Under the pieces are notes generated by a model. That model was not told the DNA's origin. It saw only the letters and a list, made by a program, of their open reading frames with translations, and ran no database searches. DNA of 64,000 nt. It comes from JAJYKC01 sp035545735. GTDB taxonomy: Bacteria > Acidobacteriota > Terriglobia > Bryobacterales > Bryobacteraceae. Shown here in pieces: positions 1-8,389 of the stretch; position 1 is the first letter of the stretch; each line of letters opens with the position of its first letter. The stretch lies in assembly GCA_035545735.1 (NCBI GenBank), contig DASZXS010000068.1, positions 163,408 to 227,407 of the forward strand, read 5' to 3'. Both the position numbers and the translations under genes were made by a program.

Positions 1-2
1 GG

Positions 3-797
3 TCCGCGACCGTTCCGAAATTCGAAGCCGCTTCCATTCGGCCTTGCCCGGCCTTTCGAAACAGGAGCATTCAGGACCTGCTCGCGCCGGATAGACTCCG
101 CTCGGGTTGTACCAGCATCAGCCGTCTGATCCAGCAGGCGTACGGCCTGTATGCGAACGGCCACATGAACCCGCTTGCGTCCGTCGGGGTGGTAGGCGGC
201 CCGGCGTGGGTCCGGTCGGACTTCTACGAAATCGACGCCAAGGCGCCGGGTTCCCAAAGCCATGCCGTGATGAACGGACCCATGCTGCAAGCTTTTCTCG
301 AAGACCGTCTGAAGCTGAAGATTCGCCGCGAGACCCGGGAGATTCCGGTCTATAAGCTGACCGTGACTCAGGGCGGCGCCAGGCTGGAACAGTTCCATGG
401 AAATTGTATTCCCTGGGATTTTGACAATCCGCCCGCGCACCCGCCCGATCCTTCCTCGCGCTGCGGGACGTCCCGGCTCACCGGGGACGGTTTTGATATG
501 CATGCCGCGTCGATGACGGACCTGGGTATGTTTTTCGCAGTCACCATGGACCGCCCCGTCCTGAACGAAACCGGAATAACCGGAAGGTTCAACCTCCATA
601 TGGCGGTACCGGCCGAATCCTTCCGGAAGCCCCGAGGCCTCCCCGCGCTCAGTGGTCCGGCCGAGCCCGCGTCCAGTCCCGCGTTGATTTCGGCAATTCA
701 GGCCGCCGTGGTGAAACTTGGGTTGAACCTCGAACCGGCTAGCGCGCCCGGCGAATTTCTGGTGATTGAAAGCATCCGGAGGCCCGGTCGAAGCTAA
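3..797 (+). CDS. TIGR03435 family protein, 5' partial
   Basis: The reading frame is open from position 3, so the gene runs off the left edge; the first in-frame ATG at 165 lies inside the conserved part and is not the true start. Upstream of it the frame reads FEAASIRPC and LIQQAYG, both typical of the N-terminal half of the acidobacterial TIGR03435 family. The remainder shows the family's gly-pro-trp segment (GGPAWV), a DRLKLKIRRETREIPVYKL block and a C-terminal FLVIESIRRP ending. Family function is unknown; members are exported or cell-envelope associated and are often encoded beside BlaR-type genes or ADOP permeases, as here. The stop overlaps nothing, and the ADOP permease begins 34 bases later. 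Family assignment is by recognised motifs, not by a search. Confidence 0.8.
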   Translation, partial: SATVPKFEAASIRPCPAFRNRSIQDLLAPDRLRSGCTSISRLIQQAYGLYANGHMNPLASVGVVGGPAWVRSDFYEIDAKAPGSQSHAVMNGPMLQAFLEDRLKLKIRRETREIPVYKLTVTQGGARLEQFHGNCIPWDFDNPPAHPPDPSSRCGTSRLTGDGFDMHAASMTDLGMFFAVTMDRPVLNETGITGRFNLHMAVPAESFRKPRGLPALSGPAEPASSPALISAIQAAVVKLGLNLEPASAPGEFLVIESIRRPGRS

Positions 798-831
798 AAA
801 TTCCGCCGCCGTGTGCGCGTACTATACGAGT

Positions 832-3276
832 ATGGGTCGGCTGCCGCTCGGGCTGCGCTATGCGGTCCGCATGCTTCGCAAGAGCCCGGGCTTCACGTTG
901 ATCGCAGTCGCGGCGATCGCCGGGGGAATCGGCGCGAACACCGCCATTTTTACGGTAGTAAACGCGGTGCTGCTGAAGCCGCTCCCATACCCCGGTTCGG
1001 AGCGCATCGTGAATATCGTGCGCGGCGACGGAGGGAGCATTTCGCCGCCCATGTTCGCTCATTGGGCACAAGAAGACAGCGGCATGGATGAACTGGCGGC
1101 CTACGACAGTCACAGCGCCGGCATCAACCTGGGCGGGGCGGACCGGCCGGAGTTGGTCCGGACGCTGCACGTGTCGCGAAACTATTTCCGGCTATTCGGA
1201 GCGGCCCCGGTAGCGGGCCGTACCTTCACGGCGAATGAGGACCTGCCTGGCGGCGCGCATGTGCTGTTGATGAGTTATGACCTCTGGCAGCGGCATTTTG
1301 GCGGCGAGACGGCATTGCTTGGACGGACGGTGGACTTGGCCGGCGCACCGTATACGGTCATCGGCATCCTTTCCCCTTCCTTCCGTTCGAATCCACTTTC
1401 TGAGATTTGGCTACCGCTGCAACTTGATCCGAACAGCCGCAATCAGGCGCACACTCTGACGGCGGCCGGCCGGCTGCGGCCGGACGTTACGCTCGCGGAG
1501 GCCAACGCAAGAATGCGCGTAATTGGCGTCCGCTACGTCCGGGACCATCCCGAGAGCCGGGGCGATGATGACCGCTGCTCCGTCCAAACGATGCAGAGCC
1601 GCTTGACCGGGGATGCCGAACCTTCGCTGCTCATACTGCTCGGAGCTGTTGGACTGGTTCTGTTGATCGCCTGCGCGAACGTTGCGAATCTGCTCCTGGC
1701 GCGGGCGGCGGGACGCCAGCGCGAAATGGCGATCCGAGCCGCGGTAGGAGCCAGCCGGCTTCGTCTTGCCGGGCAGTTGCTGGCCGAGAGCCTCCTATTG
1801 TCCGCCCTGGGAGCGACACTCGGGCTGGCGCTGGGGGCATGGGGCGTCCGGATCTTGCTGAATTTTGCGCCGGGCAATCTGCCGCGCGCCGAGGAACTTG
1901 CCGCGGCGCCGGTGCTCGACCCCGTCATACTGGCGTTTACAGTGGGCCTGGCGGGGATGACCACAATTCTCTTCGGAATTGTTCCGGCGCTGCGGATCTC
2001 GCGAGTGGATCTTTCCTCGACGCTCAAACAATTGAGTGGCTGCTCCCCGAGCGGGTTCAAGACCAACCGCCTGGGCGGCCTCCTGGTTGCAGGTGAGATG
2101 GCTTTGGCGGTTGTGCTGCTCTGCGCGGCGCTTCTCCTCGTACGCAGTTTTCTCGTTCTACATAACGTGAAGCCAGGATTTGACGCGCGAAGCGTGCTCT
2201 CCCTGCAGGCGTCGCTTGCGGGGAAGCGCTACGCGACTGCCGCGAGGGTGAACCAGCTTGGCGCCTTACTGGTCGAACGGGTGGAGAGAGTTCCGGGAGT
2301 TGACTCGGCGGCGCTCACCAGCAGCACTCCTCTCGAAGGCGACATGGACATGATTTTCACCATCCCCGGGCGCCCGCTTCCATCTGGAGCCAAATTTCAC
2401 GGGGACGTGTTGTGGCGCTTTGTCTCGGGTTCTTATTTCCGCGTGCTGCAGATCCCGCTGCTTGCGGGACGCGTATTTCGCGAGGCCGAACCCGGCAGAA
2501 CAGTGGTGATTAACGAAGCGATGGCTCGCAAGTTCTGGCCAAAAGAAAATCCAGTGGGCAAGCATATCCTCATCGGGGGCGGTCTGGTGGAGTTCGAACA
2601 AGGCATGGCCGAAATTATCGGCATCGCCGGAGACACCCGGGAGTTCGGCCTCGATCACGATCCGGCCCCGCTGATGATTCAGCCCTACAGGCAGATCAGC
2701 GATCCGGTAGTTGCTCTCGTGGGAAGCATGATGCCTGTTGCGTTTCTGGTGCGTGCTCGCGCGGGCGTTTCTCCGTTGTCCCTCCGTCCGGATGTGGAAC
2801 GAGAGTTCTTGGCTCGGGATGCGCAGATTGCGCCTTCCAGGGTTCGATCGCTCGAACAGGTAGTGTCCGACTCGATGGCGCGACAGAGCTTCAATCTGCT
2901 TCTGCTTGGCGTATTTGCCGGCGGCGCACTCCTCCTGGCCGCGGTGGGAATCTATGGAGTGGTCTCTTTTTCCGTGGAGCAAAGGACAAAGGAAATCGGC
3001 ATCCGTTCCGCGCTCGGAGCGGGCCGGGCGAATACGCTGATGCTGGTGATGGCGCACGGAATGAAACTCGCCCTGCTGGGCACGTTGGCGGGTCTGCCGG
3101 CGGCTTTTGGCCTTACGCGTCTCCTGGGGGCGCTTCTTTTCGGGGTCACACCCGGAGATCCCGTTACTTTTGCCGCTGTCACGGGAATCGTGATTCTGGT
3201 TGCTGTGGTGGCCATGGCGGTTCCGGCGGTGCGAGCTACCCGTCTCGATCCCGTCGCGGCCCTCCGGAGAGAGTAG
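832..3276 (+). CDS. ADOP-type ABC transporter permease (MacB/FtsX family)
   Basis: An 814-residue membrane protein of the acidobacterial duplicated orphan permease type: two MacB-like units in tandem, each with a periplasmic domain and FtsX transmembrane helices. The N-terminus has the diagnostic LRYAVRMLRKSPGF followed by a first helix. A central FtsX core contains IACANVANLLLARAAGR, and the C-terminal one contains VEQRTKEIGIRSALGAGR and the closing RATRLDPVAALR. ADOP proteins resemble MacB but come without an adjacent ATPase, and none is present here; their substrate is unknown. The ATG at 832 is chosen because the family begins near this point; a TTG at 766 would overlap the preceding gene. 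It shares a 21-residue identical block with the paralogue at 18510. Confidence 0.9.
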   Translation: MGRLPLGLRYAVRMLRKSPGFTLIAVAAIAGGIGANTAIFTVVNAVLLKPLPYPGSERIVNIVRGDGGSISPPMFAHWAQEDSGMDELAAYDSHSAGINLGGADRPELVRTLHVSRNYFRLFGAAPVAGRTFTANEDLPGGAHVLLMSYDLWQRHFGGETALLGRTVDLAGAPYTVIGILSPSFRSNPLSEIWLPLQLDPNSRNQAHTLTAAGRLRPDVTLAEANARMRVIGVRYVRDHPESRGDDDRCSVQTMQSRLTGDAEPSLLILLGAVGLVLLIACANVANLLLARAAGRQREMAIRAAVGASRLRLAGQLLAESLLLSALGATLGLALGAWGVRILLNFAPGNLPRAEELAAAPVLDPVILAFTVGLAGMTTILFGIVPALRISRVDLSSTLKQLSGCSPSGFKTNRLGGLLVAGEMALAVVLLCAALLLVRSFLVLHNVKPGFDARSVLSLQASLAGKRYATAARVNQLGALLVERVERVPGVDSAALTSSTPLEGDMDMIFTIPGRPLPSGAKFHGDVLWRFVSGSYFRVLQIPLLAGRVFREAEPGRTVVINEAMARKFWPKENPVGKHILIGGGLVEFEQGMAEIIGIAGDTREFGLDHDPAPLMIQPYRQISDPVVALVGSMMPVAFLVRARAGVSPLSLRPDVEREFLARDAQIAPSRVRSLEQVVSDSMARQSFNLLLLGVFAGGALLLAAVGIYGVVSFSVEQRTKEIGIRSALGAGRANTLMLVMAHGMKLALLGTLAGLPAAFGLTRLLGALLFGVTPGDPVTFAAVTGIVILVAVVAMAVPAVRATRLDPVAALRRE

Positions 3277-3313
3277 GTTCTCCTCGAAGCGCTCCGGTGG
3301 GAATAGAGCGGCG

Positions 3314-3940
3314 TTAGCGGACCGCCTGCCACTCCCCACCTCTCCACTCTTCGGCCGTGACGGCAATCCCGTCCGGTATCCATTCGCAAAAGCTGGTGCG
3401 ATCCGCCTGGCAGGCCGCCGGAGTATTTTTGATCCGCAGGGTAAGAGGCCCGAGTTCTTCGGTGCGCCTTACGGCAAGTACTGCCATGTTGTGATCGGAG
3501 TTGCTGACGCGAATCAGGTAGATCAGGCGAACGTGCCGGGCCCACCGCGGAAACTCAAACAGCCGCACGGCCGGAGCCGTTTTCGGAATTTGCCCGTCCT
3601 CGCGGTGCAGCGTGGCGGAAGCGAAACGAATCGTCACACCACCGGAGCGTTCGGAGCCGATCTCATAGAAGGCCATTTCGTAGCCGAGAAAATCCTGAGA
3701 AGCCCGGACAGTAATCGTGTCGCCTTTTTCACCGGACGCCTCAACCGCCGGCATATGCATCCGATAGCCGCCGGATTTCAGGATCGGCGTCACTACCCGC
3801 AACCTCCATCCGGGTTGGAGATCGATGTAGTCGTCTCCGCGTCCCCGTACGGGCGCATGGATCGAACGACGCGCCGGGGGGCCGCAACTGACGAACGCAA
3901 ACGCGACCACGGACAGGGCGCAAAAGAACCGGTGCGTCAC
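3314..3940 (-). CDS. putative lipoprotein, function unknown
   Basis: A 208-residue protein with a hydrophobic N-terminus ending in FVSCGPP, a lipobox-like sequence with the acylable Cys at about residue 19. The rest contains no motif I recognise; it is rich in beta-type sequence and has paired cysteines near the end (ACQADRTSFC), which could form a periplasmic disulfide. Its ATG overlaps the stop codon of the BlaR-type gene, so it is very likely translated as the third gene of the blaI-blaR operon. That context suggests an envelope component of the sensing pathway or the target of its regulation, but this is inference. I cannot name the family. Confidence 0.6.
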   Translation of the reverse strand: MTHRFFCALSVVAFAFVSCGPPARRSIHAPVRGRGDDYIDLQPGWRLRVVTPILKSGGYRMHMPAVEASGEKGDTITVRASQDFLGYEMAFYEIGSERSGGVTIRFASATLHREDGQIPKTAPAVRLFEFPRWARHVRLIYLIRVSNSDHNMAVLAVRRTEELGPLTLRIKNTPAACQADRTSFCEWIPDGIAVTAEEWRGGEWQAVR

Positions 3941-5727
3941 AGGAGACGGAAGTTAACCTCGATGGTCGCCGCCACCGCCACCGGTTCGCCGTCTTTGGTC
4001 GCCGGCCGAAATTTCCATTGCTCGACGGTCTCCACGGCTTTCCGATCGAGGCCGAACCCCAGCGTGCGGGCTACTTGGGCATTGTGTACGCCTCCGTCCA
4101 CTCCAATTTCGATGGTGACAACGGCCGTGCCCTGATACTTCGCCAGACGCGCCTCTTCCGTGTACTCCGGCTCGGGTTTGAAAATCGGCACCGGCGCTCG
4201 TACGGAGCCCCCGATGTGGTACAAATCCGGCCGGAACTCAGGCGCGGACGCTTCGGCCAGCGAGGCCCGGATCGCTCTCGACTGCTCTTGCAAGGACTTT
4301 GCCTCGCTCGCGCGGCCCAGGTGATCGAGCAGGCCGGCATACACCTCCTGGATCGTTGCGCTTTCGGCCGAGCCGGGTTTCGCGGCGGCAAGCGCGTCCC
4401 CGAACAGCGCGGCCGCGGCTGCCATTTCGTTCTGGTGCCGGCGCGCGATCGCCATCCAAAGAATCGCTTCACTCTTTGCATCCGGATCGGCCGCCTCCGC
4501 GCTCTCGAAGTCGCGGATCGCCTCTTCCGGCTGGTTCTCCTCCAGCAGCACGGTCCCACGGTGGATGAGGGCTGCTGCCGCGCGCGGCCCGGTATGCTCA
4601 AGGGCGAGCGCATTGGCATACAGCGCCTTCGCTGTTTCAAAATCGCGGTTCTCACGGTACGCGTCACCTTGACGAATCAGCGCCGCGGAGGAATTCGCGG
4701 CGCGCACGGAGGCGCCCGTGGCTCCGGTCTGCATTGCCGCGACCGGGAAAACGATCGCGACCGCCAGGACGCAAGCGAGCACAACCGGGGTCCGGCCGGG
4801 TAACCTGCGATCCCGGGTTGTATCGAGAATTGCAAGCAGTCTGCCCTCCAACTGCGAGCGCCGCGCCATCGCCACTCCCGGCCAGGCGAGCGGTGCGGCC
4901 GCTTGCATCGAGCGCGCAATGTCCAACAAGTGCGCCGCATATTCGGGCGCGGGCGTACCGGCGGATAACACCAGATCGTCCGCGGCTCGTTCGCGGTCCT
5001 TCAGGAATTCGCGCCAGGCGATCCATACCAGAGGGTTCCACCAATACACGCTCAACGCAATGCGCGCCATCACCTGTACCGCGCTGTCGCTCCGCTTTAC
5101 GTGCGCCAGTTCATGCAGATAAACGGCCCTGCGCCGTTCGGCGCTCCACTCCCCGACGTCGGACGGAACGAAAATCGCGGGCTGCGTAATCCCGCATGCG
5201 AGTGGCATGCTCCCGCGCGAGGTCTTGAAAACGCGCACCCTCCGGTTGATTTGGAGGAGCGTTCGCAGCGAATCAAGCGCGGGCTCGGAGAAGGGAATCG
5301 CACGTCGCCGCATGCGCCAGGTCGCCAGCAAACCAATCGGGATTTGCGCGAGTCCGATAACCGCGCCCGCGCCCCAGAGCAGTACGAGCGCCATGGGCCA
5401 GTTCACAGGGGCGCCGCCGGAGCCCTCGCGATGAACCGCCGCGGGCGTCCCTGCGCTCCCGGCGATGGCGGGCGAAGCCGTGGCCAGGCTCCGAAAAGTG
5501 AAATGCGCGCCAAGCAGGGCTCCGGGCACGGGCACGCGGAATCCGGGGAGGCTCCAACAGAGGAGCGGGAGGACCCACAGCGATAGGAAGACCGCCGTCC
5601 ACACGATGTGCCGCGTGCCTGCCGAGCGCTTTCGGAGACACCACGCGCCCAGCAGCGCGAGGCATACGACCGCGGCGCTCTTTACCGCCACCGCGGCGAA
5701 AAAGAAACCATGCGTTGATGCAGGCAT
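3937..5727 (-). CDS. BlaR1/MecR1-type M56 metallopeptidase with TPR and TonB C-terminal segments
   Basis: A 596-residue membrane sensor-protease. The N-terminal half has several transmembrane helices and the M56 zinc site HELAH at about residues 205-209, with the downstream ERAADDLVL segment supplying the expected third ligand region. A further helix at about 320-335 is followed by TPR-like repeats (about 350-480), then a TonB_C domain to the end with the typical YPxxA-like start (YTEEARLAKYQG) and WKFRPA. In classical BlaR1 the C-terminus is a penicillin-binding sensor; here it is replaced by TPR plus TonB_C. The ATG at 5727 leaves one base after the blaI stop (5729), so it is preferred over the upstream start at 5757. 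Expected action: cleavage or release of the BlaI-type repressor encoded upstream. Confidence 0.85.
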   Translation of the reverse strand: MPASTHGFFFAAVAVKSAAVVCLALLGAWCLRKRSAGTRHIVWTAVFLSLWVLPLLCWSLPGFRVPVPGALLGAHFTFRSLATASPAIAGSAGTPAAVHREGSGGAPVNWPMALVLLWGAGAVIGLAQIPIGLLATWRMRRRAIPFSEPALDSLRTLLQINRRVRVFKTSRGSMPLACGITQPAIFVPSDVGEWSAERRRAVYLHELAHVKRSDSAVQVMARIALSVYWWNPLVWIAWREFLKDRERAADDLVLSAGTPAPEYAAHLLDIARSMQAAAPLAWPGVAMARRSQLEGRLLAILDTTRDRRLPGRTPVVLACVLAVAIVFPVAAMQTGATGASVRAANSSAALIRQGDAYRENRDFETAKALYANALALEHTGPRAAAALIHRGTVLLEENQPEEAIRDFESAEAADPDAKSEAILWMAIARRHQNEMAAAAALFGDALAAAKPGSAESATIQEVYAGLLDHLGRASEAKSLQEQSRAIRASLAEASAPEFRPDLYHIGGSVRAPVPIFKPEPEYTEEARLAKYQGTAVVTIEIGVDGGVHNAQVARTLGFGLDRKAVETVEQWKFRPATKDGEPVAVAATIEVNFRLL

Positions 5728-5728
5728 G

Positions 5729-6109
5729 CTACTCTTCCTCCCTCCTGGCTTTCTCAATCATTTCCGCCATCCGGTCCAGTTCTTCGGGCGTGAGACGCTT
5801 CGAGGAAACGTCCAGGAGAGCGGCGACAACCTGCTCCGGAGCGTCGCGGAAGAAGGTCTCCACCAATTGCTTCATCGCGGAACGCTTGGCCTTTTCCCGA
5901 TTCACCGTGGGCGCGTAGACGTATTTCAATCCCTCGTTTTCATGCCGCAAATGGCCCTTTTCCTCTAATACCCGCAGCATCGCCCGCACCGCCGAGTATC
6001 CCGGCGCGTCTTTCATCGCCGCCTGAACGTCGGCCGCGGATCCCTTTCCGCGCCGGTAAAGGATTTCCATGATCTGCCGTTCCCGACGGCTGAGTCCCGC
6101 GAGGGCCAT
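5729..6109 (-). CDS. BlaI/MecI-family transcriptional repressor
   Basis: A 126-residue protein beginning MALAGLSRRERQIMEIL, the standard start of a BlaI/MecI winged-helix repressor. The recognition region and wing (SAVRAMLRVLEEKGHLRH) span about residues 38-56, and the C-terminal part (AMKQLVETFFRD) matches the dimerisation helices. The open frame continues upstream to 6490, but that extension reads through the operator and intergenic region and lacks family sequence, so 6109 is chosen. First gene of the blaI-blaR-lipoprotein operon. The strong palindromes at 6135-6178 just upstream are its likely operator, giving autoregulation and probably control of the divergent TSUP gene. Confidence 0.9.
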   Translation of the reverse strand: MALAGLSRRERQIMEILYRRGKGSAADVQAAMKDAPGYSAVRAMLRVLEEKGHLRHENEGLKYVYAPTVNREKAKRSAMKQLVETFFRDAPEQVVAALLDVSSKRLTPEELDRMAEMIEKARREEE

Positions 6110-6134
6110 GCGTGTCCGCCTTTCTGCGAAAACA

Positions 6135-6178
6135 TTAGCATATGCTGTAAAACCAGCATATGCTAAAAAAATAGCATG
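6135..6178. promoter_or_regulatory. palindromic operator between blaI and the TSUP gene
   Basis: A 13-base sequence TTAGCATATGCTG (6135-6147) is followed after six bases by its exact inverted copy CAGCATATGCTAA (6154-6166). Each arm also contains the self-palindrome AGCATATGCT. A third partial copy, TAGCATG, lies at 6172-6178. The cluster sits 26 bases upstream of the blaI start and 65 bases upstream of the TSUP start. BlaI/MecI repressors bind dyads in just such positions, so binding by the adjacent BlaI protein is likely but inferred. Confidence 0.8.
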
Positions 6179-6242
6179 TGGCCCGGGGCGTGTCAATCCC
6201 TTTCTGTGGCATAAAGGAAAGAGAAATGATGAGCCTGCCCGC

Positions 6243-6983
6243 GTGATCGATCCGGCCGTTGTGTATGTCCTTGCCGTCGTATTCGCCGCTACTTTCATTC
6301 GGTCGGCGTTCGGATTCGGCGAGGCGCTTTTCGCGGTGCCCCTGCTCGCGCTGCGGCTTCCTCTTGAAATCGCCGCGCCGCTGGCGGTCCTGATTTCGAT
6401 TACGATCGCGGCCGTGGTGGTGGCCCAGGATTGGGAGGAAATCCAGTTGCGCAGCGCCGGATGGCTGGTGTTCGCCACTCTATTCGGCATCCCGCTGGGT
6501 TTGACGCTGTTGACCAGCAGCCATCAACGGTCCGTCAAGATTGCGCTCGCCGTTCTGATCCTCGCATTTGCCGTCTATTCACTGGCCGGAAAGGCGCCGC
6601 CGCGGCTGAAGACGGACAGTCTGCGTTGTCTCCTCGGCTGCGGTTTATTCGCGGGAATATTGGGAGGCGCCTATGGCATGAATGGACCTCCCCTGGTGGT
6701 CTACGGGGCCATGCGGCGCTGGTCCGCGAAGGAATTCCGCGCCACGCTGCAAGGGTACTTTCTCCCGGCCAGCGTCCTCGGTATGGCCGGGTACTGGGTA
6801 AAGGGGCTCTGGGTTCCAGCCGTGACTCACTATTACCTTCTGTCTTTACCGGCGGCGCTTCCGGCCATCCTGCTCGGAAGGGCCGCGAATCGCCGCCTTC
6901 GGGGAGATACATTTCTCCGGTACGTGTACCTCGGCCTGGCTACCGTTGGGGTTGCCCTGCTCGTCCAGGCGATCGGCTCCTGA
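6243..6983 (+). CDS. TSUP/TauE-SafE family membrane transporter
   Basis: A 246-residue integral membrane protein with about eight hydrophobic segments and the TSUP hallmarks: an N-terminal FIRSAFGFGEALFAVPLL block and a second-half GGAYGMNGPPLVVYG block. The family exports sulfite, organosulfonates or related small anions; the substrate here is not determinable. The frame is open upstream to 6069 but passes through the BlaI operator; the GTG at 6243 immediately precedes VIDPAVVYVLAVVF, the usual start of the first helix. A tiny frame ATGATG...TGA (6226-6246) with a GGAAAGAG-type site upstream ends across this GTG, which may couple initiation. Divergent from blaI and likely sharing its operator. 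Confidence 0.85.
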   Translation: MIDPAVVYVLAVVFAATFIRSAFGFGEALFAVPLLALRLPLEIAAPLAVLISITIAAVVVAQDWEEIQLRSAGWLVFATLFGIPLGLTLLTSSHQRSVKIALAVLILAFAVYSLAGKAPPRLKTDSLRCLLGCGLFAGILGGAYGMNGPPLVVYGAMRRWSAKEFRATLQGYFLPASVLGMAGYWVKGLWVPAVTHYYLLSLPAALPAILLGRAANRRLRGDTFLRYVYLGLATVGVALLVQAIGS

Positions 6984-7150
6984 AGCGATACGGCGCCAGG
7001 GTAATTCGGGGTTGGGTAATCCTTGGTCTTTTTACACCTTGTTTACGGTCCTATAGCGACTACATCATCCGCCTGCTCCTATCATCGAACAACAAGCCTC
7101 GAAGGGGCTCCTTACGCTAAATTCCGACGGCAAGACCATGGAGGTCCCTA

Positions 7151-8287
7151 ATGCAAGATCCAATTCACAACTTGAAAAAAGCTGCAAACCGGCGCTCGTT
7201 TCTAAAGAAGGGCATGGCGACGGGGGCGGCGACTATCGGCGGCGCATTTCTAGGCGGGAAACTCGCCTTCGCGGACGAGGAAAAGGATAACCAGGGGAAG
7301 CACGGCAGGCTTTCCAAGGGAGATGCGGCATTACTTCGCTTTGCGGCGGCGGCCGAGATCCTCGAAAGCGATTTTTGGATACAGTACAACGAACTGGGCG
7401 GAGTCCAGGATGCGGAAGTTCCCGGTGGAACTGGCAATCCGGCTTACGCCGCCGCATTGGCGGTGCTCGACACCGATATGGCGCAGTACATTCACGACAA
7501 CACCGAGGATGAAATCAGCCATTACAAATTCCTCAACGCTTATTTGTCTTCGAAGGGAGCTCAGCCGGTCAGCCTGGAGCCGTTCCGAACGCTGCAGGGC
7601 AGCACCGCCACCGGATCGAGCGGACAGGCGCGGCTGACAAACCTCATGCAGCTCACCCTGGACACCAGTTGGTGGACCCGCTATCGCAGCAGTACGAACA
7701 ATCCCGATCTGGATCCCTCGTTCACCTTTCCGCAAGCGATCCCCGGGTTGTCCATGGGGCAGTTTCCGGCCATCCCGCGAACCGATGCAGACCTCGCCCC
7801 TTCCGATCATCTGCAAGCGATCGCCAACACGGCGGGCTTCCATATGCCGACGATTGAGCAAGGCGGCAATAGCCTGTACCCTTCGATGGCGCTTCGGGCG
7901 AGCAGCGTGGAAGTCTTGCGAATCCTCATTAGCATCGGCCCAACCGAGACCATGCACTTTCAGACCTGGCAGGACAAGGCCGGTAATGCTCTTCCCGTGA
8001 CGGACCCAACCAACGGGTTGGTGTTTCCGGACCTCAACGCTCCTCCCTTTGGCACGGAAGAGTTCACTACAAACCTGATCATGCCGGAGCCGTGCCCTTT
8101 TCTCAGCCGGTCACTCCCGGTATGTTCGGTCATTCGTCCCACCGAGACCAGGGGAGTTGCGAAGAGCGTGGTGAATTTTCTGACGGCAATGGGGCTTTTT
8201 ATCGGCCAATCCCCCGCGTTTTTCGAGCTTTTGAACGATCTGGCAAGTGACGCGGACAATGCCAGGCGCGACGGTCCCGGCGACTGA
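7151..8287 (+). CDS. Tat-exported ferritin-like protein
   Basis: A 378-residue protein with a twin-arginine signal (NRRSFLKKG) and a hydrophobic stretch ending at LAFADE, so it is exported folded. The mature part has the ligands of a dimetal four-helix bundle: Glu near residues 69-72, E121xxH124 (EISH), Glu254, and E266xxH269 (ETMH). This fits the ferritin-like/DUF4439-type group found in acidobacteria; whether it stores iron, oxidises it or acts as another dimetal oxidase cannot be told. GGAGG at 7140-7144 is spaced six bases from the ATG. The gene stands alone and ends at a strong terminator (8340-8389). The region 6984-7150 upstream is AT-richer than its surroundings and presumably holds the promoter, but no convincing -35/-10 pair was found. 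Confidence 0.85.
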   Translation: MQDPIHNLKKAANRRSFLKKGMATGAATIGGAFLGGKLAFADEEKDNQGKHGRLSKGDAALLRFAAAAEILESDFWIQYNELGGVQDAEVPGGTGNPAYAAALAVLDTDMAQYIHDNTEDEISHYKFLNAYLSSKGAQPVSLEPFRTLQGSTATGSSGQARLTNLMQLTLDTSWWTRYRSSTNNPDLDPSFTFPQAIPGLSMGQFPAIPRTDADLAPSDHLQAIANTAGFHMPTIEQGGNSLYPSMALRASSVEVLRILISIGPTETMHFQTWQDKAGNALPVTDPTNGLVFPDLNAPPFGTEEFTTNLIMPEPCPFLSRSLPVCSVIRPTETRGVAKSVVNFLTAMGLFIGQSPAFFELLNDLASDADNARRDGPGD

Positions 8288-8339
8288 TCGCGCCGGCCCA
8301 GCAACGCTTGCCGGACGGTTCGGAGAATCCCTCATTTCC

Positions 8340-8389
8340 GGCCGCCACTGCCCGATAGCCTGATAGCGGGACGTGGCGGCCAATTTTTT
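8340..8389 (+). terminator. rho-independent terminator after the ferritin-like gene
   Basis: A nine-base stem GGCCGCCAC (8340-8348) pairs with GTGGCGGCC (8373-8381), with CCCG and CGGG able to extend pairing inside the loop. Six T residues follow at 8384-8389. The T run lies only on the plus-strand side, so it terminates the ferritin-like transcript. It abuts the stop codon of the convergent gene ending at 8388. Confidence 0.8.

Noticed and set aside
2266..3366. 366-codon antisense frame over the first ADOP gene
   Set aside because: Contained in a recognised permease gene and without any motif or start signal.
6069..6242. N-terminal extension of the TSUP frame
   Set aside because: It passes through the blaI operator and codes no transmembrane or family sequence; the GTG at 6243 fits better.
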